NCBI GenBank assembly: GCA_965652775.1
Contig: CBFGXP010000034.1
Span: forward strand, 1 to 24,135
Length of the DNA stretch: 24,135 nucleotides
DNA from: VBAS01 sp965652775
GTDB lineage: Bacteria > Bacteroidota > Bacteroidia > Chitinophagales > Chitinophagaceae
Reading direction: 5' to 3'
Shown here: positions 14,421 through 20,621 of the stretch, piece by piece
Numbering within the stretch: position 1 is the first letter of the stretch
Layout: the number at the start of each line of letters is the position of its first letter
The notes under the pieces: model-generated
The model's input: only the letters and a program-made list of their open reading frames with translations
Databases searched by the model: none
Told to the model about the DNA's origin: nothing
Made by a program: the position numbers and the translations under genes

Positions 14421-15062
14421 ATGAAAGAAATCACTGTTTGTATTGTCGACGATGTCGGAGAACTGAGACAAGCCCTTGAAGAAATCGTTTCTACTTCTGA
14501 TGGTTACAAATGCATCGGCACTATGAGCAATGCGGCTGAGGCGCTGACAAAAATACCCGTTTTAAAGCCCAATGTAGTCTTAATGGATATAAACCTCGGT
14601 GAAGGAGGAAGTGGGATTGATTGTGTAAGAGAATTAAAGCCATCTCTTCCTGCCACAAATTTTATGATGTGTACGGTATATGAAGATGATGAGAAAATAT
14701 TTGAAGCCTTAAGTGCCGGGGCGAGTGGCTATATTCTTAAAAAGACTGAGCCTCCAAAATTATTAGAAGCGATAAAAGAATTACATGAAGGTGGTGCTCC
14801 GATGAGCAGCCAGATCGCAAGAAAGGTAGTATTCGCTTTTCGGGACAAGCCCATTACTTCACCGCACTCTCCGGCAATTGAACAACTTTCTCATAGGGAA
14901 AAGCAGATATTGGAAGAGCTTTCAAGGGGTTTAATGTATAAGGAAATCGCTAATGTTCTATTTATCAGTCCCGAAACAGTAAGAAAACATGTCTACCATA
15001 TTTATGAAAAGCTACATGTTACTAATCGTGTAGAAGCCGTAAACAAATACTTTGGTCGTTGA
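14421..15062 (+). CDS. NarL/LuxR-type two-component response regulator, orphan
   Basis: 213 residues. The receiver domain (4-125) has the acidic pair D10/D11, phosphoacceptor D56 (VVLMDINLG), T85 and K107 (YILKK). A linker (130-150) leads to a GerE/LuxR helix-turn-helix (151-213; LSHREKQILEELSRG, KEIANVLFISPETVRKHVYHIYEKL, NRVEAV). It should bind palindromic DNA as a phosphorylation-driven dimer. The start is fixed because the first beta-strand (ITVCIVDD) begins at residue 4. No histidine kinase is adjacent, so its partner is elsewhere. Its promoter carries the TACC-N7-GGTA operator, suggesting autoregulation; identical geometry at three other promoters makes it the best candidate regulator of those. 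Function as a regulator is secure; the regulon is inference. Confidence 0.93.
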   Translation: MKEITVCIVDDVGELRQALEEIVSTSDGYKCIGTMSNAAEALTKIPVLKPNVVLMDINLGEGGSGIDCVRELKPSLPATNFMMCTVYEDDEKIFEALSAGASGYILKKTEPPKLLEAIKELHEGGAPMSSQIARKVVFAFRDKPITSPHSPAIEQLSHREKQILEELSRGLMYKEIANVLFISPETVRKHVYHIYEKLHVTNRVEAVNKYFGR

Positions 15063-15095
15063 AAATCGCCGGATCATCCAAATCAGCATAAAAAA

Positions 15096-15142
15096 TACCA
15101 CAAAAGTGGTATAGGCAGCCAATAAGCAGGGGCTTAATTTTA
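15096..15142 (+). promoter_or_regulatory. Operator 3 plus promoter of a putative small RNA
   Basis: TACCAC-AAAA-GTGGTA (15096-15111) is a perfect 6-bp inverted repeat. After 23 nt comes TAATTTTA (15135-15142), 7/8 to TAnnTTTG; the -33 position reads TAGG, a weak TTG. There is no open reading frame downstream on the plus strand before the terminator at 15219. The element lies between convergent genes, where a protein-gene promoter is not expected. Confidence 0.5.
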
Positions 15143-15148
15143 CTCTGT

Positions 15149-15242
15149 TTTTGAAAGGTCCTTAATTGGCAGCCATTAATCTTAAACCTTTCTGAAGGCA
15201 TAAATGTCTTAAGATTAGACCCGGAGTACATCCGGGTTTTTT
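15149..15242 (+). ncRNA. Candidate small structured RNA downstream of the response regulator
   Basis: The inferred transcript of about 94 nt contains three inverted repeats. The first is TTAATTGG/CCATTAA (15162-15179). The second is TAATCTTAA/TTAAGATTA (15177-15185 with 15209-15217, perfect 9 bp) enclosing CCTT-TCTG-AAGG (15187-15198). The third is the terminator at 15219-15242. The first two share bases, so they are alternative folds. The stretch lacks an ORF. It could instead be the structured 3' UTR of the response regulator mRNA; the operator-promoter just upstream is what favours an independent RNA. I do not recognise it as a known RNA family. Confidence 0.45.
15219..15242 (+). terminator. 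Strong rho-independent terminator
   Basis: ACCCGGA, loop GTACA, TCCGGGT, followed by a run of T to 15242. It ends plus-strand transcription from the response regulator and/or the putative small RNA. The same stem lies 17 nt past the stop of the convergent M1 peptidase gene but lacks a T-run in that direction. Confidence 0.9.
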
Positions 15243-15258
15243 CAATTAGATGATTTCA

Positions 15259-17103
15259 TCAAAACTTCAACTCAATCTTATTGTTTTTTCGTTCCACATC
15301 TGCCAGGCGCTGCGATGGATCGATCTCTCCAATCGAAATATCCGCAAGTTTTTTTGATGTTTCAATTACATACGTACTATGAGTCCATTTCCACGGCTGG
15401 TACACTTTACGGGAAACTGACGCATCTTCAACAGGTTTTTGCCCAAACATAAGGTACATAGGAACATAATGAAGTTCTTTGGTTCCATCCTTAAACGTAA
15501 GTTGAAAATCTATGGGCATCGGCACGACCCCTACTCTCCTGATCCTTATCTTAGTTTTGCCTTCTTCTTCCCACAAGCTGTCAATACTATAATCGATCGT
15601 TTTTGTTGAGCTTATCCAATATTCCCGATACCAATCAAGTTCGATGTCACTTATTTTTTCGGCTACTCTCAAAAAGTCGTTTACATTGGGATGCTTAAAT
15701 CTCCACAATCGATAATATTCGAGCAATATTTTTTTCAAATTCTCTTCGCCTGCGATGTATCCCAACTGCGAAAGAAAAACGCAGCCTTTGGAATAAGCCG
15801 CAGCGCCATAAGCAAGGTTAGTATTAAAATGATCGGCATGTGTTGTCATTGGTTCTTCTCTACCGCTTTTTACCAATGAATAATAACCACCATAATTGTC
15901 CTCATGTGCAAATCCATTGTAATTGTTGAGGAAGGCCATTGTTCTATCTGTGGCAAACTCGGTGAAGCCTTCGTCCATCCACGCATATTTTGATTCGTTG
16001 GTACCCAGCATTCCGAAGTACCAATTATGTAACCATTCATGAAGCCATGCGCCGGGACCTGCTAGCAACGTAGCCATTGGGTATTCCATTCCACCATCGC
16101 CGCCATGAATAAATGAAAATTGTTTATAGGGATAAGGGCCAAAATTTTTTTCAATAAATGGCAACACCTTTTCTGCGTTAACCAAAATATCTTCCCATTC
16201 TTTTACGTCGGTCCTGCCACCTGTTTTATACAACAAATGAAACACCAGACCATCACGTACCGTTTTTGTTTTATGAATAAATTCCGGGTCAGCAGCCCAC
16301 ATGAAGTCATGAACATTTGGTGCAATAAAATGCCAGGAGAGTTTATTTGCTGTTGATTTTGGAACTTTTGATCCTGGTTTTTCATATCCAAAACCGATTT
16401 GATCCGCATTTTGCAAATAACCTGTGCCCCCTAGTAAATATGATTTATCGATAGTTATGGTTACATCAAAATCGCCCCACACTCCATAAAACTCTCTGGC
16501 AACATAAGGGGTAGGATGCCACCCCTCATAATCATACTCGCAAATTTTCGGATACCACTGGCTCATTGAATAACGAACCCTGGTGCCGGGATTATCTCTT
16601 CCACTTCTTCTTACCTGCAAAGGAACTTGTGATTCAAATTCCATTTCAAAAACAACTTTTGTTTTCGGAAGAATTGGTTTATCGAGTTTTACCTCAAGAA
16701 TTGTTTCCTGCATTACATACTGTTGCGGACGCCCATTCATTTTTAAAGAAATAATCTTATGATAACCGATCTCATTTGGTTTTAAATTCAGGATCCTGTC
16801 CTTTACTCTTGGATCCCAATCCTGGCGGTTACCAAAAAAGGTTTGCCCCAACATGCGGCTACGGGTATCCATCATACTGTTTGGCTGAAAGGCATTAAAG
16901 TATAGATGATAAAAAACCCGCGTAAGTGTATCCGGCGAATTGTTAGAATATTCCAGCGACTGTTTTCCTGTAAACTGGTTTGTCTGCACATTCATGTCAA
17001 TATTCATCGTATATTTTACACGTTGCTGCCACCGATCAGGCTGTGAAAAAAGAAAAGTCGTTGAAATAAATAGCATAATCACGTTAAGCAAAATTCCTTT
17101 CAT
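15259..17103 (-). CDS. Secreted M1 family metallopeptidase (aminopeptidase-like)
   Basis: 614 residues with a signal peptide (MKGILLNVIMLFISTTFLFSQ). An N-terminal beta-saddle domain (about 30-270; NQFTGKQSLEYSNNSPDTL, YPKICEYDYEGWHPTPYVAREFYGVWGDFDVTI) precedes the thermolysin-like catalytic domain. That domain carries GGMEYPM (the substrate-binding GxMEN equivalent, with Y for N) and HEWLH (H355, E356, H359), with the third zinc ligand E378 in WMDEGFTEF: the canonical HExxH-x18-E. It should remove N-terminal residues from peptides in the periplasm or outside. The segment between GGMEYPM and HEWLH is short. It follows the AAA+ gene by 85 nt on the same strand but looks like an unrelated housekeeping gene, convergent to the response regulator. 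Confidence 0.92.
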   Translation of the reverse strand: MKGILLNVIMLFISTTFLFSQPDRWQQRVKYTMNIDMNVQTNQFTGKQSLEYSNNSPDTLTRVFYHLYFNAFQPNSMMDTRSRMLGQTFFGNRQDWDPRVKDRILNLKPNEIGYHKIISLKMNGRPQQYVMQETILEVKLDKPILPKTKVVFEMEFESQVPLQVRRSGRDNPGTRVRYSMSQWYPKICEYDYEGWHPTPYVAREFYGVWGDFDVTITIDKSYLLGGTGYLQNADQIGFGYEKPGSKVPKSTANKLSWHFIAPNVHDFMWAADPEFIHKTKTVRDGLVFHLLYKTGGRTDVKEWEDILVNAEKVLPFIEKNFGPYPYKQFSFIHGGDGGMEYPMATLLAGPGAWLHEWLHNWYFGMLGTNESKYAWMDEGFTEFATDRTMAFLNNYNGFAHEDNYGGYYSLVKSGREEPMTTHADHFNTNLAYGAAAYSKGCVFLSQLGYIAGEENLKKILLEYYRLWRFKHPNVNDFLRVAEKISDIELDWYREYWISSTKTIDYSIDSLWEEEGKTKIRIRRVGVVPMPIDFQLTFKDGTKELHYVPMYLMFGQKPVEDASVSRKVYQPWKWTHSTYVIETSKKLADISIGEIDPSQRLADVERKNNKIELKF

Positions 17104-17188
17104 GAGACAAAATTTATGTAGCGTCGAAAATACAAAGAAATTCTGCTTTACGTCTGAGCAAGTAGTAATATTAGGGAATCACTAAGAG

Positions 17189-18499
17189 TTAGAATGATTT
17201 TTCCTCTTTTCGCATCTCTTTCCGGATGCCTTCCACGAGGTCATCATGCGCAAGCTCCTTCGTCTCTTTGCTTAAAGCTTTCAAAGTGGCAAACTGCATT
17301 ATGTTTATGATAGATGCCCCGCTCAATTCAAACTGGTCAGCAAGTTTCTCCAATTCCAACCCCCCATTTGATCTTACAGTAACTGGTAAAGCTTTGCTCC
17401 AAAGTTTGTGTCTCTCCTGTGCGTTTGGCATTGGAAAGTGAACTACTGAATGAAATCTTCTTAAAAACGCTTCATCAATATTGCTTTTATAATTTGATGC
17501 AAGTATCAGCAATCCTGAAAATTCTTCTATGCGTTGAAGCAAATATGAAACTTCCTGGTTTGCAAATTTATCATGAGAGCTCTGCACATTTGTTCTTTTG
17601 CCAAATAGTGCATCAGCTTCATCAAAAAAAAGTATCCAGTCTTTATGCTCAGCTCTATCAAATATCCGGCTAAGGTTTTTTTCCGTTTCGCCGATATATT
17701 TAGAAACTATCTGGGAAAGATCAATGCGGTAAACGTCCTTATTAAATTCCTTTCCCAATAATGTTGCTGTAAGTGTTTTACCGGTACCCGGAGGCCCGTA
17801 AAACAGAACGCGGTATCCCCTATTTATTTTTCGTGAAAGATTTTCATCATTATAAAGTATATCGTGAAATTTTATCCATCTTTTTATATCATCAATTTGC
17901 TCAATAGTATGGGGATGGAGTACGACTTCATCCCATTTCATACGGGTAAAAGTTAGTTTAGCCGGAAAATCATAACTGAACCGTGGCTTTAATTCTTTCC
18001 CTCTTAAAATTTTTTCTTCCCATTCAGGTGAAACAATAATGCGACCGCTCATAAATGGTTCGCCTTCCTTTACCTGCTCCATCCACAAAATATCATGTTG
18101 GAAAAAAGCTTGCTGCTCATCAAACAATTCCTGGATCGCTAAACGTTCTGTGATATTTTTACCCGCTAATAAAAACTGTATGGTTTCACCTGTTGGTAAT
18201 ATACCCCTGTGATTTGTTCCTCTTACTCCGCCAAATTCAGGGAAGTCGCCACCTTGTGGTAAAAAATCATGAATAATATTATTATAAAATTCCGGGTAGA
18301 AATGCGGAACAAGTGATATGAAGAAAATGATCTTTTCAGTATCTGTTAACTTCTTTGTGATTGCATCATGGTCAAATATTTCTGTAATTGCTTCTTCGAT
18401 TGACATAGTTGAAGACACAGGAACGATCTCATTAAAGCCAACTGCTATTCTTTGCTTTATAAAATCATTTAGCGCAGCAAGATGCCCATGATTTATCAT
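17189..18499 (-). CDS. AAA+ ATPase of the eCIS/contractile tail type
   Basis: 436 residues. The N-terminal part (about 1-190) is family-specific and includes GGVRGTNHRGILPTGETIQFLLAG (90-113), a block I associate with AAA+ proteins of extracellular contractile injection systems (Afp15/Pvc15-like) and related Bacteroidetes loci. The AAA module has Walker A GPPGTGKT (235-242), pore-like KYIGETEKNL (267-276), Walker B ILFFDEAD (289-296), sensor-1 LILASN (331-336) and the arginine-finger region FLRRFHSVVHFP (345-356). Such ATPases are thought to aid assembly, loading or disassembly of the particle. It has its own operator-promoter in the 71-nt gap after the DUF4157 gene, so it can be expressed separately from the rest. 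The ATPase call is certain, the eCIS role is inferred from sequence type and neighbours. Confidence 0.88.
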   Translation of the reverse strand: MINHGHLAALNDFIKQRIAVGFNEIVPVSSTMSIEEAITEIFDHDAITKKLTDTEKIIFFISLVPHFYPEFYNNIIHDFLPQGGDFPEFGGVRGTNHRGILPTGETIQFLLAGKNITERLAIQELFDEQQAFFQHDILWMEQVKEGEPFMSGRIIVSPEWEEKILRGKELKPRFSYDFPAKLTFTRMKWDEVVLHPHTIEQIDDIKRWIKFHDILYNDENLSRKINRGYRVLFYGPPGTGKTLTATLLGKEFNKDVYRIDLSQIVSKYIGETEKNLSRIFDRAEHKDWILFFDEADALFGKRTNVQSSHDKFANQEVSYLLQRIEEFSGLLILASNYKSNIDEAFLRRFHSVVHFPMPNAQERHKLWSKALPVTVRSNGGLELEKLADQFELSGASIINIMQFATLKALSKETKELAHDDLVEGIRKEMRKEEKSF

Positions 18500-18517
18500 C
18501 CTTTTGTGTTAAGTATG

Positions 18518-18564
18518 GAAAGTTAAATGATTTTATAGCAGCAGACAATTACCGAAAAGTGGTA
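18518..18564 (-). promoter_or_regulatory. Operator 4 plus promoter of the AAA+ ATPase gene
   Basis: Minus strand: TACC-ACTTTTC-GGTA (18550-18564), one base, TTG (18546-18548), 20 nt, TAACTTTC (18518-18525; 7/8 to TAnnTTTG). The inferred start is near 18511, with a leader of about 12 nt. The operator differs from the response-regulator one at only one of 15 positions (TACCGAAAAGTGGTA versus TACCGGAAAGTGGTA on the plus strand). Confidence 0.7.
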
Positions 18565-18570
18565 TATAAA

Positions 18571-20121
18571 TCAAAATACTCTGATTACTACCCTTCGGTC
18601 CTTTGAATCAACATTTTTGCTGCTTTCGGCATCGCTGCAGTTTTTCAAACCACCCTGAAAGCTTTCGCATCCGCTATCGGCCTTATCACCAAGGCGTGAA
18701 GATTCCACTCCCTGTTTTACAAGTTCCTTTAAAATTAATTCCACACGTCGCCTTGAAAGGCGGTCATTATAGCCAGGGTCATTCGCCGGTTTTTCAATAG
18801 ATGAATGACCTTCCAATTGAAAGCTTTTATTGGGATGAAAGTTGATCATCATATTAATCGCTTCTTCGAATTGTGTTTTACCGGTGCTTGTAACACTTAC
18901 ATTAAAGCTTGAAGCCGGATCAAACCATGATTGTGGCATGTCTTTATTAAAAAAAACATCGAAAGTGAAGTCAGCCGGTTTTTCTTCAGTTTCAGTCTCA
19001 GGTATGGTATCTGCCAGGGTAAATCTCGTTCCGTTTAGTTTGTTATACTCATCCCGCCATACCTGACACTCTTTTTGAAATTTGCTGTCGTCTACTTCGC
19101 CACAAAATGGTTCTCTAAATGTATTTCTCTGCGTTAATCCATGCTCTTGCCGCATTAAGTTTTCCCTTCTAATTGTTTCCTGGTGTCCACCTCTTCCTCT
19201 TTCCGCATTATCATCTTTAGCCAGTTCTCCTTTAATTGCCATCCATCCGTGACCGCACAATTCATGACCAAGTACAATAAAGGGTTCAAACGTCTCCCGC
19301 TCACCCGATTTCATCATTTGAGTTGTTGTTACTCCACGGGGAGATGGTACAGTTACGGTAGCGCCCCGCGGTGCATCCAAAGCTTCCTCACCGGGTTCAC
19401 TCGTAAACTCAGTTAACCCTGCAATCTTATCATCAACTTTAATTGATACTTCTTTGGAAGAAGCATCAATATCACAAAAACAGGTACAACTTACCGGCGT
19501 TTGTGAAAGTTCCGCTCTTGATAAAGGATTAGGTTCTCCTGCATCTGGTTCTGCTTTTGTACAAAAATCAGGCGGTATTATTACATCGCCGCTGGAAATA
19601 GAAACATTAGCATCGGCACAAAGCTGGTTAAAGTAACGTAATATGATTTCACTTTGCAAGGTTTGCTGATCGGTACTATTAAAAGCAGCCTGATCATGAA
19701 ATGGCACTTTCATTTTACGTTGAACGATTTGAGACGCCGATTTTGATTGAGCTATGTGAGATAATTCATGTGCCAGCAACTTATTTCCTTTCCTTGTGCC
19801 GGCTTCATATTGTCCTTCATTAAAAACAATATGGTCATTGTAGGAATATGCCTGGGCATTTAAATTTTCGGCTGACTTTGCAGCTGTGTTTCCTGTATGA
19901 ATTTTTACATTGTGAAATGAATAATTAAACCGTGGCTCAAAAAAATTTTTTGTTTCGGCAGGTAGTGAATGACCACCAGATGTGACGATAGGATCGATCG
20001 TTTTTTTAATTGAATCTGAACTTTGAATAACTGGCGCAAAGAAAGGAGTGCTTTTTTTTGAAAAGAGTTTTCTTATATTATTTTTTTTATGAGTCTTTTG
20101 TTTAAAAGAAGTTGACCTCAT
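18571..20121 (-). CDS. DUF4157 (eCIS core domain) protein with second metallopeptidase-like motif and OmpA-like end
   Basis: 516 residues, no signal peptide. Residues 48-126 are a textbook DUF4157 domain (PF13699): GGHSLPAETKNFFEPRF, VKIHTG, AYSYNDHIVFNEGQY, then LLAHELSHIAQ with zinc-type HExxH at H118-H122. DUF4157 marks proteins linked to extracellular contractile injection systems. A linker holds a Cys-rich patch (CTCFCD, 212-217). A second block, VLGHELCGHGW (283-293) with GGHQETIRRENLMRQEHG (311-328), resembles another metallopeptidase site of HExxxH form. The last 115 residues are OmpA-like (FQLEGHSSIE, 434-443; LSRRRVELILKEL, 455-467), normally binding peptidoglycan. It could be a cargo or a cell-wall-anchoring component. 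Two runs of eight A lie near the start of the coding strand. It starts 8 nt after the upstream small gene, hence one operon. Confidence 0.88.
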   Translation of the reverse strand: MRSTSFKQKTHKKNNIRKLFSKKSTPFFAPVIQSSDSIKKTIDPIVTSGGHSLPAETKNFFEPRFNYSFHNVKIHTGNTAAKSAENLNAQAYSYNDHIVFNEGQYEAGTRKGNKLLAHELSHIAQSKSASQIVQRKMKVPFHDQAAFNSTDQQTLQSEIILRYFNQLCADANVSISSGDVIIPPDFCTKAEPDAGEPNPLSRAELSQTPVSCTCFCDIDASSKEVSIKVDDKIAGLTEFTSEPGEEALDAPRGATVTVPSPRGVTTTQMMKSGERETFEPFIVLGHELCGHGWMAIKGELAKDDNAERGRGGHQETIRRENLMRQEHGLTQRNTFREPFCGEVDDSKFQKECQVWRDEYNKLNGTRFTLADTIPETETEEKPADFTFDVFFNKDMPQSWFDPASSFNVSVTSTGKTQFEEAINMMINFHPNKSFQLEGHSSIEKPANDPGYNDRLSRRRVELILKELVKQGVESSRLGDKADSGCESFQGGLKNCSDAESSKNVDSKDRRVVIRVF

Positions 20122-20129
20122 AATAAAGT

Positions 20130-20591
20130 TTACATTTTTATATAAATCCCAAGTTCTCTAAAACATAAGTAATTCCAAAAATCAATATCAGAGTTTGGAT
20201 TAATTGTTTTGATCTTTTGCAAAATTACTTTACTTACTTCTTGTGTTCGCTCATTTTTTTCTAATGAATATACATTTTCTCTCCCTTTCCAAATATTGCT
20301 AATCTCCTTCATGATCCGGACAAGTTTTTCAAATGAATCGGCTATTTGAATTAGGCCATTATTTTTTAGAAATGGGAATTCTATATATATCTCTGAAATA
20401 CCGTGCACGGGATCACTCAATAATGGGTAGTTATAATTCACGACTCCTATTATTTGAGGTTTTCTAATCATGAATACTTTTTTGACCATATCACTTTCAA
20501 ATATATATTGATATTCTATTGATGCATCTTCTGTCTCAGAAGAATCAAAAATCGTTATGCTTCGCAAAATACCTATCTGTAAATGTTTCAT
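20130..20591 (-). CDS. Unrecognised small protein, candidate immunity protein
   Basis: 153 residues, no signal peptide or membrane segment and no family that I recognise. The sequence is beta-alpha mixed and acidic at the start (FDSSETEDASIEYQYIF), with a helical middle (ADSFEKLVRIMKEISNIWKG) and a hydrophobic end (DFWNYLCFRELGIYIKM). It lies 30 nt downstream of the gene for a large cargo-like protein with a nuclease-like C-terminus and 8 nt upstream of the DUF4157 gene, all on one strand. The DNA looks more AT-rich than its neighbours, as cognate immunity genes often are. Immunity is inferred from position, size and composition only; a chaperone/adaptor for cargo loading would fit equally. 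Confidence 0.6.
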   Translation of the reverse strand: MKHLQIGILRSITIFDSSETEDASIEYQYIFESDMVKKVFMIRKPQIIGVVNYNYPLLSDPVHGISEIYIEFPFLKNNGLIQIADSFEKLVRIMKEISNIWKGRENVYSLEKNERTQEVSKVILQKIKTINPNSDIDFWNYLCFRELGIYIKM

Positions 20592-20621
20592 TGGTAATAG
20601 AAAATATTATATCAATTTACA

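Noticed and set aside
15691..16754. Several plus-strand open frames across the M1 peptidase gene
   Set aside because: All are antisense to a complete, motif-bearing gene and lack start signals.
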